A stretch of DNA of 64,000 nucleotides, taken from positions 992,001-1,056,000 of the forward strand of contig NZ_VFOZ01000002.1 of assembly GCF_006716425.1 (NCBI RefSeq), written 5' to 3'. Within the stretch, counting starts at the first letter, position 1, and each line of letters begins with the position of its first letter. The notes beneath the pieces are model-generated. The model saw only the letters and a list, made by a program, of their open reading frames with translations, ran no database searches and was not told the origin of the DNA. The translations under genes were made by a program, and so were the position numbers. Below are positions 49,574 to 63,381 of the stretch, in pieces. Source of the DNA: Actinoallomurus bryophytorum (lineage in GTDB: Bacteria > Actinomycetota > Actinomycetes > Streptosporangiales > Streptosporangiaceae).

Positions 49574-50611
49574 GTGGGCGACAAGCACCGGGTCAGGTTC
49601 GAGCCGGTCGACATCGAGATCGAGGTCGACGAGGACGAGACGATCCTCGACGCCGCGTTCCGTCAGGGCGTCATGCTCATGCACGGCTGCAAGGAGGGCC
49701 AGTGCTCGGCGTGCAAGTCCTTCCTGCTCGACGGCGACCTGCAGATGGAGCGCTACTCCACGTTCGCGCTCGCCGACTACGAGAGCGAGGAGGGCTACGT
49801 CCTGCTCTGCCGGGGCCACGCCTACAGCGACCTCGAGGTCGAGCTGATCAACTACGACGAGGACATGATCCGCGCCGGGGTGCCGATCCAGCTCGTGAAC
49901 ACCGAGGTCGCGGCCATCGAGGAGCTGACGCACGACATCGTGCACCTGCGGCTGACGTGCGTGTCACCACGGGAGCTGGCCTTCAATCCCGGCCAGTACG
50001 CCGACGTGCGGATCCCCGGCACCGAGCACTGGCGATCGTTCTCGATGGCGAACACCCCGTCCACCGACCACCAGGCCGACTTCGTCATCAAGCGCTACCC
50101 GGGCGGGCACTTCTCCGGCCTGCTCGACGGCGGCCTGTCGGTCGGCGACGCCCTCGACATCAAGGGTCCGTACGGGACGTTCACCCTACGCGAGAGCGAC
50201 CGCGACCTGGTCATGATCGGCGGCGGCGCGGGCATGGCGCCCATCCTGTCGCTGCTCACGCACCTGCGTGAGCAGGGCATCGACCGCAGGACCACCTTCT
50301 ACTACGGCGGCCGTACGGCGCGTGACCTGTTCTACCTCGACCGGATGGACGAGCTGTCCGAGGTGCTCTCCCGGTTCTCCTTCGTCGCCGCCCTGTCGGA
50401 GGAGACCGGAGTCGCCGGGGCCGAAGAGGGCCTGATCACCGACGTCGTCGACCGGCTGGAGACCGACCTGTCCGGCGCCGACGCCTACCTGTGCGGGCCG
50501 CCACCGATGGTCGAGGCCGCGATCGAGCTGATGGCCGCCAAGGGCGTGCCGGAGGGGCGGGTCTTCTACGACAAGTTCACCACCACAGCCAGCGCAGACG
50601 AACCAACGTGA
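49574..50611 (+). CDS. mimB: Propane monooxygenase reductase
   Basis: This 345-residue fusion of ferredoxin and flavin reductase has the 2Fe-2S ligands Cys39, Cys44, Cys47 (GCKEGQCSACK) and Cys79 (LLCRG), then the FAD domain (WRSFSMANTPS, RxYS-like), and the NAD site (MIGGGAGMAPILSLLTHL) and CGPPPM near the C-terminus. It passes electrons from NAD(P)H to the hydroxylase. The GTG at 49574 follows GGAGGG. It lies 21 bases after mimA and before mimC. Confidence 0.95.
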   Translation: MGDKHRVRFEPVDIEIEVDEDETILDAAFRQGVMLMHGCKEGQCSACKSFLLDGDLQMERYSTFALADYESEEGYVLLCRGHAYSDLEVELINYDEDMIRAGVPIQLVNTEVAAIEELTHDIVHLRLTCVSPRELAFNPGQYADVRIPGTEHWRSFSMANTPSTDHQADFVIKRYPGGHFSGLLDGGLSVGDALDIKGPYGTFTLRESDRDLVMIGGGAGMAPILSLLTHLREQGIDRRTTFYYGGRTARDLFYLDRMDELSEVLSRFSFVAALSEETGVAGAEEGLITDVVDRLETDLSGADAYLCGPPPMVEAAIELMAAKGVPEGRVFYDKFTTTASADEPT

Positions 50612-50622
50612 GGAGGAAGCCG

Positions 50623-51732
50623 ATGTCGACTCCCCCGACCAGGTCGGGTACGCGTGATTTTCCCAAACCGGAGTTCACCGACGCCGAGGCCGGCGCCCTG
50701 GAGTTCCCGAGCTCGACGAGCCGCAGCTACAACTACTTCACCCCCGCGCGCATGCGGGCCTCGATGTACGAAGACGTCACCGTCGACGTGCAGCCCGACC
50801 CCGAACGCCATCTCCTGCAGGGGTGGATCTACGCCTTCGCCGACGGCCAGGCCGGTTATCCGAAGGACTGGACCGAGCTGAGGTCCTCGGACTGGCACAC
50901 GTTCCTGGACCCCAACGGGGAGTGGGAACAGACCATCTACCGCAACAACGCGAGCGCCGTACGCCAGGTGCAGAACAACCTGGCGAACGCCAAGGCGGCG
51001 AACGCGTACGGCGCCTGGGCACCGGGATGGAAGGAGTTCGTCGCCCGCCACGTGGGCGCCTGGATGCACGCCGAGCACGGCCTGGGCATGCACCTGTTCA
51101 TCGCGATCCAGCGCTCCGCGCCCACCAACATGATCAACAACGCCATGTCGGTGAACGCCGCGCACAAGCTGCGCTTCGCCCAGGACCTCGCGCTGTACAA
51201 CCTCGACCTCACCGAGAACATCGACGGCTTCGACGGCGCGGTCCACCGCGAGGTGTGGCAGGACGACGAGATCTGGCAGCCGGTACGGGAGAACGTCGAG
51301 CGGCTCACCGCGATCGTGGACTGGGCCGAGGCGCTCTTCGCCACCAACGTGGTCTTCGAGTCGCTGGTCGGCGAGCTGTTCCGCAGTGAGCTGGTCATGC
51401 AGATCGCGGCGCGGAACGGCGACTACACGACCCCGACGATCATGGGCGTCGGGGAGAACGACCACACCCGCGACAGCGGCTACACACGGGCGCTGTTCAC
51501 CATGCTCGTCGCCGACGAGACGCACGGCGCGCACAACATCGAGACCCTGGAGGCCTGGACCGAACGCTGGCTGCCGGTGAGCCTCGCCGCGGCCCGCCAC
51601 CTCCAGCCGCTGTGGTCACAGCCCGCAGAGCGGGTCATCCGCTTCGAGGACTCACTCGACCGGGCCAAGGACCGGCTGCGCGGCGTCCTCGCCGACCTGC
51701 GCCTGAGCGAGCCGAAGGAGCTGACCTCGTGA
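50623..51732 (+). CDS. mimC: Propane monooxygenase hydroxylase small subunit
   Basis: 369 residues, the length of MimC/PrmC. Characteristic stretches are [92 protein letters not shown] and [19 protein letters not shown]. It has the ferritin-like fold of the beta subunit but lacks a complete di-iron site. The ATG at 50623 has AGGAGGAAG before it. It forms the alpha-beta hydroxylase with MimA. The stop overlaps mimD (GTGA). Confidence 0.95.
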   Translation: MSTPPTRSGTRDFPKPEFTDAEAGALEFPSSTSRSYNYFTPARMRASMYEDVTVDVQPDPERHLLQGWIYAFADGQAGYPKDWTELRSSDWHTFLDPNGEWEQTIYRNNASAVRQVQNNLANAKAANAYGAWAPGWKEFVARHVGAWMHAEHGLGMHLFIAIQRSAPTNMINNAMSVNAAHKLRFAQDLALYNLDLTENIDGFDGAVHREVWQDDEIWQPVRENVERLTAIVDWAEALFATNVVFESLVGELFRSELVMQIAARNGDYTTPTIMGVGENDHTRDSGYTRALFTMLVADETHGAHNIETLEAWTERWLPVSLAAARHLQPLWSQPAERVIRFEDSLDRAKDRLRGVLADLRLSEPKELTS

Positions 51733-52070
51733 GTACGTATGAGTTCCAGCGGACTTCCTCCGGCAAGTGCGGCGTCACGCTGATGAACAACCAGGTCGGC
51801 TACGTCGTCGCGCAGGTGATGCGCGGCAAGGAGGGCGTCAAGGTCTCGGAGTATCCCTCGATGATCCGGGTCGACGGCGCCACCAAGCTCGTCTTCGACT
51901 TCGACGAGATCTCCGACGTCCTGGGCTTCGAGTTCGCCGTGCCCGACTTCGAGGAGATCATGTCCACCCACTACGGGCGGATGGTCCACCTCGACGACCA
52001 GACCGTGCTGTTCGCCAACCCCGAGGACGCGGCGGAGTACATCGACTTCGACCTGCGTCCGGTCCAGTAA
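51729..52070 (+). CDS. mimD: Propane monooxygenase coupling (effector) protein
   Basis: 113 residues, the size of MimD/Prm[48 protein letters not shown] and [25 protein letters not shown] match coupling proteins of soluble di-iron monooxygenases. It binds the hydroxylase and tunes substrate access and electron transfer; it has no cofactor. The GTG at 51729 overlaps the mimC stop. Essential for activity in related systems (established for the family). Confidence 0.95.
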   Translation: MSTYEFQRTSSGKCGVTLMNNQVGYVVAQVMRGKEGVKVSEYPSMIRVDGATKLVFDFDEISDVLGFEFAVPDFEEIMSTHYGRMVHLDDQTVLFANPEDAAEYIDFDLRPVQ

Positions 52071-52155
52071 CGGCCCCCCTCTACGCCCTGTGCGGCGCGC
52101 ACCACGATGCGCGCCGCACCGGGTGATCTGGTTTCTCCCCCCGAGAGGTCATCTC

Positions 52156-53177
52156 ATGTACGAGAAGGACGGCACCGGCTACTACATCGTCGACGGGCAC
52201 GTGCACTTCTGGAACGCCGGCGCGGACAACCGCAACCGCTTCGGCGAGGGCTTCATCGAGTGCTTCTATGGCTACCACTCGTCCCTGTCACCCGAAGAGT
52301 GGCTGTGGACCAAGGACAAGTTCGACCGGTACACCGAGCAGGACATGATCCACGACCTGTTCGAGGTCGGCTACGCGGACAAGGCGATCTTCCAGCCCAC
52401 GTACCTGAAGGACTTCTTCCCCGGCGGCTTCAACACGATCGAGCAGAACGCCGAGATCGCCGCGCGGCACCCCGACCGGTTCGTCGTGAACGGCGCCTTC
52501 GACCCGCGCGACGGCGAGCTCGGACTCCGGCGGCTGGAGGAGGACCACCGGCGGCACGGGATCAAGGGCGTCAAGCTCTACACCGCCGAGTGGAAGGGCT
52601 CCTCGCGCGGCTACAAGCTGTCGGACGCCTCGGCCCTGCGCTACCTGGAGAAGTGCCAGGAGCTGGGCATCACCAACATCCACGTCCACAAGGGCCCGAC
52701 GATCTGGCCGCTCGACCGCGACGCCTTCGACGTGAAGGACGTCGACGTCGCCGCCACCGAGTTCCCCGGCCTGAACTTCATCGTCGAGCACTGCGGGCTC
52801 CCCCGGCTGGACGACTTCTGCTGGATCGCCACGCAGGAGCCGAACGTCCTCGGCGGGCTCGCGGTGGCCATCCCGTTCATCCACAGCCGGCCGCGGTACT
52901 TCGCCAAGGTCATCGGCGAGCTGCTGTTCTGGCTCGGCGAGGACCGGATCACGTTCGCCAGCGACTACGCCATCTGGCAGCCCAAGTGGCTCGTGGAGAA
53001 GTTCGTCGACTTCCAGATCCCCGAGGACATGCAGGGCGAGTACGGGCGGCTCACCACCGACGTCAAGCGCAAGATCCTCGGCCTGAACGCCGCACGCCTG
53101 TACGACCTGAAGGTCCCGGACGAGCTGCGGGCCGCGGGCGACGGCTCGGGCACGGTCGCCTCGCCCGAGGCCGCGGT

Positions 53178-53181
<4 letters not shown>
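52156..53181 (+). CDS. Amidohydrolase-family protein of the propane monooxygenase operon
   Basis: 341 residues. The amidohydrolase (ACMSD-like) metal set comprises VDGHVHFWNAG (HxH), ITNIHVHKGP (His), FIVEHCGLPRLDDF (His) and TFASDYAIWQPKW (Asp). Orthologues occur beside mim/prm genes in mycobacteria and rhodococci, where deletion experiments point to a role in making or maturing the hydroxylase rather than a known catabolic step. The ATG at 52156 follows GAGAGGTC. Separated from mimD by 85 bp and linked to the DUF59 gene by ATGA, so it belongs to the operon. Confidence 0.9.
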
Positions 53182-57761
<4,580 letters not shown>

Positions 57762-57773
57762 CCCGCACGGGGG

Positions 57774-58136
57774 TCACTGCGCGATGTCGACCCGGAGCGC
57801 GGTCGCACCGCGCAGGTAGACGTGCTGGATGTCCGAGCGCGGCCGGTCGGCCTCGATGTGGGCCATCAGCCGGATCACCCGGGGCAGCGCGTGGGGTACG
57901 TCGATCTCGCTCGCGCAGAGCAGCGGGACGTCGTGGAAGCCGAGCTTGCGCGCGGCGAGCGCCGGGAACTCCGCGGTCACGTCGGGGGTCGCGGTGAAGA
58001 TGACGCTGATGACGTCGTCGGTCGTCAAGGCGTTACGGGTCATCACCTCGGTGACGAGCTCCGTTGTGGCCTCGAGTATCTGGTCACGATCGTCAGCGTC
58101 GATCTGGATGGCACCACGCACCGCTAGTACCGCCAC
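57774..58136 (-). CDS. aroH: Chorismate mutase (AroH class)
   Basis: 120 residues, the usual length of monofunctional AroH. VRGAIQIDADDRDQILEATTELVTEVMTRNALTTDDVISVIFTATPDVTAEFPALAARKLGF contains the active-site Arg and the conserved Glu, and MAHIEADRPRSDIQHVYLRGATALR ends the trimeric fold. It converts chorismate to prephenate, feeding TyrA. In related genomes aroH and tyrA are adjacent; here 11.8 kb of monooxygenase island separates them. It lies just downstream of rluB. Confidence 0.94.
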   Translation of the reverse strand: MAVLAVRGAIQIDADDRDQILEATTELVTEVMTRNALTTDDVISVIFTATPDVTAEFPALAARKLGFHDVPLLCASEIDVPHALPRVIRLMAHIEADRPRSDIQHVYLRGATALRVDIAQ

Positions 58137-58184
58137 GAAACACCTCTTTCATGAACTTTCGCCCGCTCATCCGTGTACTCGGGA

Positions 58185-58922
58185 TCAGAGCTCGACCGCC
58201 GCGTACAGCTCACCGATCTCCTGCATGGTGAGCGCCCGGATCGTGCCCGACCGCAGACGGCCGAGTTTGACCGGCCCGAACTCGGTGCGGGCGAGTTGCT
58301 GCACCGGATGACCAGCCTCGGCGAGCAGGCGCCGCACGATGTGCTTACGGCCCTCGTGAAGGGTCACCTCAACGAGGATTCGCTTGCCGACCTGGTCGAA
58401 CACGCGGAAGTCATCGGCTTTGGCGAAACCATCCGCGAGCTTGACGCCCTTTTTGAGCCTCCTTCCGAGATCACGGCCGATCGGCCCGTGGATCTCGGCG
58501 AGGTAGGTCTTGGATACACCGTATCGCGGGTGCATGAGGCGGTTCGCGAGCTCACCGTCGTTGGTGAGCAGCAGCAATCCCTCGGTGTCGGTGTCGAGAC
58601 GGCCGACGTGGAACAGCCGCTCGGGCACGTCACCGACATAGGTCATCAGCGACTTGCGGCCCTTGGGGTCGGACATGGTGCTGACCACGCCCGCGGGCTT
58701 GTTGAGCATGTAGTAGCGCAGCTCGGTACGGGTGGGGATGCGCTTGCCGTCCACGTGGATGACGGCCTGCTGGGGGTCGACGCGGGCGCCGAACCAGGTG
58801 ATCTTCTCTCCGTCGACGGTCACCCGCCCGGCCGCGATCAGGTCATCGCAGGCGCGCCGGCTGGCCACGCCGGCCTCGGCGAGCACCTTCTGGAGCCGTA
58901 CGCCCTCGTTGGTCTGGTTCAC
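58185..58922 (-). CDS. rluB: 23S rRNA pseudouridine synthase (RluB-like)
   Basis: 245 residues. An S4 RNA-binding domain opens the protein (VRLQKVLAEAGVASRRACDDLIAAGRVTVDG), and the catalytic motif GRLDTDTEGLLLLTNDGELANRLMHP contains the essential Asp near residue 110. KLGRLRSGTIRALTMQEIGELY closes it. It modifies large-subunit rRNA uridine. The start (58922) overlaps the scpB stop (ATGA type), the standard actinobacterial order scpA-scpB-rluB. Confidence 0.95.
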   Translation of the reverse strand: MNQTNEGVRLQKVLAEAGVASRRACDDLIAAGRVTVDGEKITWFGARVDPQQAVIHVDGKRIPTRTELRYYMLNKPAGVVSTMSDPKGRKSLMTYVGDVPERLFHVGRLDTDTEGLLLLTNDGELANRLMHPRYGVSKTYLAEIHGPIGRDLGRRLKKGVKLADGFAKADDFRVFDQVGKRILVEVTLHEGRKHIVRRLLAEAGHPVQQLARTEFGPVKLGRLRSGTIRALTMQEIGELYAAVEL

Positions 58923-59782
58923 TGCTGTAGTTCCTCTATGCCTTCCAGGTCATCGGGCAGGTAGGGGGCGAGCTCGGGCAGCTCGTCCACGGTGTTCAGG
59001 CCGAGCCGCTCGAGAAAGTAGGTGGTCGTCCGGTAGAGCACCGCCTGGTGCTCCGGGTCGTGGCCCGCCTCCTCGATGAGTCCCCGCATCGTCAGCGTGC
59101 GGATCACGCCGTCGCTGTTGACTCCTCGGATCGCCGAGATCCGCGCCCGGTTCACCGGCTGGCGGTAGGCGATGACGGCGAGGGTCTCCAGCGCTGCCTG
59201 CGTCAGCCGCGCCGCCTGGCCGTCCCGCACGAACCGCTCGACGAGGGGGGCGCAGACGTCTCGAGTGTAGAACCGCCAGCCGCCTGCGATCTCCCTTAGG
59301 TCGAACCCCCGGGCCTGCTCGGTGTATTCCGCCGCCAGCTCCCGCAGCGTGGCGGCGACCTCGTCCCGCGGCCGTTCGAGGATCTGGGCGAGGGTCACCT
59401 CGGGCACCGGCTCGTCCACGACGAGCAGGATCGCCTCCAGCCCGGCGCGCAGCGGCGGCTCGGCCGCGGCGCCCTCGGGCGCGTCGAACAGCGCCCCCGG
59501 CTCCACGGCGTCCACCGGAGCGGCCTCTTCCGCCGGAGCGACCTCGTCCACCGGGACGACCTCTTCAGCTTCCGCCGGGACGACCTCGTCCGCCAGGACG
59601 GCCCCTTCCGCTTCCGCCGGGACGACCTCGTCCGCCAGGACGGCCCCTTCCACCTCCGCAAGGACGGCCTTGTCCGCGGGCTCGGTGTGCGCCGCTTCGC
59701 CCTCATCGGCCGCGCCGGAGGGTGCCACGCCGGCGAGGGGCTCCTCACCGGAGTCGCCGGGCTCCGGTGTCATGTCAGTCAT
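58919..59782 (-). CDS. scpB: Segregation and condensation protein B
   Basis: 287 residues. The C-terminal 190 residues form the tandem winged-helix ScpB fold (GLEAILLVVDEPVPEVTLAQILERPRDEVAATLRELAAEY; ETLAVIAYRQPVNRARISAIRGVNSDGVIRTLTMRGLIEEAG). It binds ScpA and SMC for chromosome condensation. The N-terminal 100 residues are Glu/Ala/Val-rich with near-exact repeats of EGAVLADEVVPAEA and probably disordered; the coding DNA contains a 42-bp tandem repeat (59571-59652). ATG 59782 overlaps the end of scpA. Confidence 0.94.
   Translation of the reverse strand: MTDMTPEPGDSGEEPLAGVAPSGAADEGEAAHTEPADKAVLAEVEGAVLADEVVPAEAEGAVLADEVVPAEAEEVVPVDEVAPAEEAAPVDAVEPGALFDAPEGAAAEPPLRAGLEAILLVVDEPVPEVTLAQILERPRDEVAATLRELAAEYTEQARGFDLREIAGGWRFYTRDVCAPLVERFVRDGQAARLTQAALETLAVIAYRQPVNRARISAIRGVNSDGVIRTLTMRGLIEEAGHDPEHQAVLYRTTTYFLERLGLNTVDELPELAPYLPDDLEGIEELQQ
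59571..59652. repeat. Tandem 42-bp repeat inside scpB
   Basis: Two copies (59571-59610 and 59613-59652) of a 40-base identical unit lie 42 bp apart, encoding the EGAVLADEVVPAEA-type repeats on the minus strand. More diverged copies flank them (PAEAEEVVPVDEVAPAEE). Because the period is a multiple of three, expansion or contraction would keep the frame. Confidence 0.85.
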
Positions 59783-60623
59783 CGTTCTTCTCCACCGGTC
59801 GTCCTGAGTAGTCATCGCCGACGAGGATCTCGCCGTCCTCGGTGCCGGTCCAGGTGATGTACAGCTCGCCCAGGGGCTCCAGCTGCTCCAGCGAGACCAC
59901 CTGCTCGCGGTAGAGCTCGAGGACGGCCAGGAAGCGGGCGACGATCTCGAAGGTGCCGGCGCAGTCGGCGGTCAGGGCGCGGAACGTCGTGCGCTCCAGG
60001 CGGCGTAGCCGCTCCACCAGCAGGCGCCCCTGCTCCCGTACGCTCGCCTGCGGCGCGTAGATGTGCTCGACCGAGACGGTCGGCACGGGTTTGGGCGCCA
60101 GGGTCTTGGCGGCCAGCCGGGCGAACTCCGCCGGGCCCAGGCCGATGAGCACCTCCGGCAGGAGGTTGGCGAACCTCGGCTCCATCGGCACCGTACGGGC
60201 GAAGCGGCGCGACTCCCGTGCGATCCGGCCCGAGAAGACCGCGGCGACCTCCTTGTACGCGCGGTACTGCAGGAGCCGTGCGAACAGCAGGTCGCGGGCC
60301 TCCAGCAGGGCCAGGTCCTCTTCGTCCTCCACCTCACCGGAGGGCAGCAGCCGCGCGGCCTTCAGGTCGAGGAGGGTGGCGGCGACCAGCAGGAAGTAGC
60401 TCGCCTGGTCCAGGTCCCACTCACGGCCGTAGGAGCGGATGAAGGAGATGAACTCGTCGGTGACCTTGTGGAGGGACACCTCGGTGATGTCGAGCTTGTG
60501 CTTGGCGATGAGGCCGAGGAGCAGGTCGAAGGGACCCTCGAAGTTGTCGAGGTGCACCTCGAATCCGCGCTTGTGCTCCTCCGGGGCCGGCTCACTCACC
60601 TGGTCAACGGTAGTGGAGGCCAC
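59775..60623 (-). CDS. scpA: Segregation and condensation protein A
   Basis: About 282 residues. The N-terminal SMC-binding helix region is FEVHLDNFEGPFDLLLGLIAKHKLDITEVSLHKVTDEFISF, then ASYFLLVAATLLDLKAARLLP, and a C-terminal winged helix with EIVARFLAVLELYREQVVSLEQLEPLGELYITW. It is the kleisin of the SMC-ScpAB condensin. The start is uncertain: GTG 60623 follows GGGGAG, with an in-frame GTG nearer EPAPEEHKRGFEV as alternative. The stop overlaps scpB. Confidence 0.94.
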   Translation of the reverse strand: MASTTVDQVSEPAPEEHKRGFEVHLDNFEGPFDLLLGLIAKHKLDITEVSLHKVTDEFISFIRSYGREWDLDQASYFLLVAATLLDLKAARLLPSGEVEDEEDLALLEARDLLFARLLQYRAYKEVAAVFSGRIARESRRFARTVPMEPRFANLLPEVLIGLGPAEFARLAAKTLAPKPVPTVSVEHIYAPQASVREQGRLLVERLRRLERTTFRALTADCAGTFEIVARFLAVLELYREQVVSLEQLEPLGELYITWTGTEDGEILVGDDYSGRPVEKNDD

Positions 60624-60716
60624 GCACTCCCCTGCCGCCTGCACGCGGAATGGTCCGCGGAGCGGGCATCCCGTGGCGGGCCTCCGGTGCGGTCACGACG
60701 ACCGCACCGGAAAGGC

Positions 60717-61649
60717 TCACATGAGGGAATGCCACCTCTGGAGTACCTCCTTGGCGAGTTCCCGGTAGGCGTTAGCGCCCATGGACGACGGGTCGAAGCG
60801 GGTGATGGGCTCACCCACGACGGTCGCGTCCGGGAACCGGACCGTGCGGTTGATGACCGTGTGGAAGACCTGCTCGCCGAAGGCGTCCACGATGCGGCCG
60901 AGCACCTCACGGGTGTGGAGGGTGCGGGAGTCGTACATCGTCGCCAGGAAGCCGTCGATGGCCAGCTCCTGGTTGAGCCGGCCCTGGACCTTCTCGATCG
61001 TCTCCATGAGCAGCGCGACACCGCGCATCGCGAAGTATTCGCACTCGAGAGGGACGAGAACGCCTTGGCTGGCGGTCAGCGCGTTGACGGTCAGCAGACC
61101 GAGCGAGGGCTGACAGTCGATCATGATGTAGTCGTAGTCGGCCACGACCGGCTTGAGCAGACCCCCGAGGATGTACTCGCGGCCGACCTCGTGGACGAGC
61201 TGGACCTCCGCGCCGGACAGGTCGATGTTGCTGGGCAGCAGGTCCATGCCCTCGACGCTGGTCTCCAGGATGACCTCTTCGGTCTCCACGCCCCGCTCCA
61301 TGAGCAGGTTGTAGATCGTGAGGTCGAGCTGGCGCGGGTCGCCCTTGCCCAGTCCCACCGACAGCGCGCCCTGGGGGTCGAAGTCGACGAGGAGAACGCG
61401 ACGGCCCTGCTCGGCCAATGCGGCGCCCAGATTTATGGTCGTCGTCGTCTTGCCGACGCCGCCCTTCTGGTTGCAGACCGAGACGATGCGTGCGGGCCCG
61501 TGCTCGGCCACAGGCGGCGGATCGGGGAACGACGGCTTGGGACGCTGCGTCGGGCCTAGCGGCGCGGCGTCACGCGGATCGGTCGCGATCGCGGTCGAGA
61601 GCGCCCTTTCGGATCGTGCTCTCTCCTGCTGCGCGCTGATGTCAGTCAC
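60717..61649 (-). CDS. ParA/Soj-type chromosome-partition ATPase (no ParB partner here)
   Basis: 310 residues. The deviant Walker A is CNQKGGVGKTTTTINLGAALAEQGRRVLLVDFDPQGALSVGLG near residue 60, then YDYIMIDCQPSLGLLTVNALTASQGVLVPLECEYFAMRG and IDGFLATMYDSRTLHTREVLGRI, all typical of ParA. It lies at the conserved scpA-parA-xerD locus, separate from the origin-proximal parAB, and has no parB beside it. The first 50 residues are a variable polar extension. It may act with condensin or another cargo; function is inferred. Confidence 0.93.
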   Translation of the reverse strand: MTDISAQQERARSERALSTAIATDPRDAAPLGPTQRPKPSFPDPPPVAEHGPARIVSVCNQKGGVGKTTTTINLGAALAEQGRRVLLVDFDPQGALSVGLGKGDPRQLDLTIYNLLMERGVETEEVILETSVEGMDLLPSNIDLSGAEVQLVHEVGREYILGGLLKPVVADYDYIMIDCQPSLGLLTVNALTASQGVLVPLECEYFAMRGVALLMETIEKVQGRLNQELAIDGFLATMYDSRTLHTREVLGRIVDAFGEQVFHTVINRTVRFPDATVVGEPITRFDPSSMGANAYRELAKEVLQRWHSLM

Positions 61650-61755
61650 CAGCTACTCGAACCTCCCCGGCGACCCTCGGTTTACCAACAGGATGGGGAC
61701 TCTATGGCCTGTCAAGTACTGCGGCAAGGCGGCACACCGGCCACTGCGGGATTGG

Positions 61756-62703
61756 TCAGACGTTGGCCCGCGGATGTGCCGAAGCGTAGACGTCACGCAG
61801 CCGATCGACGGTGACCAGAGTGTAGATCTGGGTCGTCGCCGGTGACGCGTGGCCCAGCAACTCCTGGACCACCCTAACGTCGGCGCCGCCGTCGAGGAGG
61901 TGCGTCGCGAAAGAGTGCCGAAGAGTGTGCGGCGAGACGTCCGTCAGCTCCGCGCGCCCGGCCGCCGACCGCAGCGTCGACCAGGCACTCTGCCGGGAAA
62001 GCCGGCCGCCGCGCGCGTTGAGGAACAGCGCGGCGCCGCCCTGGCCACCGGCGTTCAGGACCGGGCGTGCCCGCAGGAGATAGGCCTCCAGCGCCTCTCG
62101 CGCGTACCGGCCCACCGGGACGACCCGGTCCTTGGCCCCCTTGCCGTGCAGGCGCACGACGGCGTCGGCGAGGTCGACGTCGCCGACCTCCAGGCCGACC
62201 GCCTCGGAGATCCGCGCGCCGGTGCCGTAAAGAAGCTCCAGCAGCGCACGGTCGCGAAGGTCGCGCTCGGTGCCGCCCGGACCGGCGGCGGCGAGAAGGC
62301 GCTCCACGTCCTCGATCGTGATCGCCTTCGGCGGGCGCCGCGGGGGCGCCGGCGGCCTGACGCCCTGTGCCGGGTCGACCGCCGACAGTCCCTCGCGTAC
62401 GGCGAAACGGTGCAGGCCGCGCACGGCCACCACGGCGCGCGCGGCGGACCCCGCGGCGAGCGGCGGGTGCAGGTCGTCGCCCTCGCGCAGTCCGGTCAGG
62501 AAGGACACCACGTCGTCCTCACCGACCTGGCCGATCTCCATACGGCCGCGCGCGACCAGGACATCGACGTAGCGGCGCAGGTCGCGCCGGTAGGAGCTGA
62601 GGGTGTTCGCGGCCAGGCCACGATCGACCGCGAGGTGGTCGAGGTAGCTGCGGACCTCGGCCCGCAGCGCTCGGCCGAGCTCTTCACCGGCGGCGGATAT
62701 CAG
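61756..62703 (-). CDS. xerD: Tyrosine recombinase XerD with apparent CTG start
   Basis: About 315 residues when read from CTG 62703. The catalytic set is complete: Arg in [12 protein letters not shown], Lys in [13 protein letters not shown], His-x2-Arg in [14 protein letters not shown], His in [14 protein letters not shown], and the nucleophile Tyr. XerD with XerC resolves chromosome dimers at dif. The N-terminal core-binding domain ([21 protein letters not shown], then [16 protein letters not shown]) lies upstream of the first ATG (62541), and no ATG, GTG or TTG precedes it before an in-frame TGA at 62713-62715. CTG 62703 has GAGG six bases upstream. Alternatives are a non-canonical start, a sequencing error, or a truncated form from 62541. 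Confidence 0.85.
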   Translation of the reverse strand: MISAAGEELGRALRAEVRSYLDHLAVDRGLAANTLSSYRRDLRRYVDVLVARGRMEIGQVGEDDVVSFLTGLREGDDLHPPLAAGSAARAVVAVRGLHRFAVREGLSAVDPAQGVRPPAPPRRPPKAITIEDVERLLAAAGPGGTERDLRDRALLELLYGTGARISEAVGLEVGDVDLADAVVRLHGKGAKDRVVPVGRYAREALEAYLLRARPVLNAGGQGGAALFLNARGGRLSRQSAWSTLRSAAGRAELTDVSPHTLRHSFATHLLDGGADVRVVQELLGHASPATTQIYTLVTVDRLRDVYASAHPRANV

Positions 62704-62742
62704 TGCGGCACCTCATCCCGGCAGGTCGTTGCGGTAGGCGGG

Positions 62743-63381
62743 TCACCCCTCGGGGGCGTCGGGTGCGCGAAGGTCGCGATAGCCCGTGGCCCGGGCGGCG
62801 TAGACCGACAAGATACCCATCACCGCAAGGGGATTGTGTAGGTCACCACGCCTCACCGCGGCGACCGCCTCCTCCAGCGGCACCCAGGCGACCGGCATGC
62901 CGGCCTCCTCGTGGATGCGCTCGAAGTCGACCTCGTCCGCGGGGATCTCGGTGAGCCCGCGCGCGAGGAAGACGCGTACGCGCTCGTTGGTCATCCCGGG
63001 CGAGGTGAAGACGTCCAGGAGCGTGTGCCACTCGCGTGCCCGGTAGCCGGCCTCCTCGGCGAGCTCGCGCGCCGCCGTACGCCAGGTGGGCTCACCGTCG
63101 ACGTCACGCAGCCCGGCGGGCGGCTCCCACAGCAGGCGGCCGACGGGATGGCGGTACTGCCGGATGAGGAGCACGCGTTCGTCGTCGTCCAGGCCGATCA
63201 CGCCGACCGACCCGGGGTGCACGACGATGTCGCGTTCGGCGATCTCGGTCGTGTCGCCGTTCGGCATCCGGACCCGGTCGGTCCGTACCTGGACGACGCG
63301 GCCCTTGAACCTTTCCTCGCTGCCGGCGACCTCCCACTGCTCCGGGACGTCGACCGGCCCCGTACCGCCGGTAGCGGTCAC
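62743..63381 (-). CDS. NUDIX hydrolase (ADP-ribose pyrophosphatase-like)
   Basis: 212 residues. The Nudix box [24 protein letters not shown] (G-x5-E-x7-REx2EEx-G) lies near residue 115, after [55 protein letters not shown]. It resembles ADP-ribose pyrophosphatases, which cleave ADP-ribose to AMP and ribose 5-phosphate using metals. The GTG at 63381 overlaps the pyrG stop (GTGA), so it is coupled to pyrG, a conserved actinobacterial arrangement. The ORF extension to 63846 reads pyrG in the wrong frame. Confidence 0.92.
   Translation of the reverse strand: MTATGGTGPVDVPEQWEVAGSEERFKGRVVQVRTDRVRMPNGDTTEIAERDIVVHPGSVGVIGLDDDERVLLIRQYRHPVGRLLWEPPAGLRDVDGEPTWRTAARELAEEAGYRAREWHTLLDVFTSPGMTNERVRVFLARGLTEIPADEVDFERIHEEAGMPVAWVPLEEAVAAVRRGDLHNPLAVMGILSVYAARATGYRDLRAPDAPEG

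Noticed and set aside
47864-49945. 693-codon minus-strand ORF across mimA and mimB
   Set aside because: It is antisense to strongly conserved monooxygenase genes, has Asp/Val/Leu-rich shadow composition and no recognisable domain.
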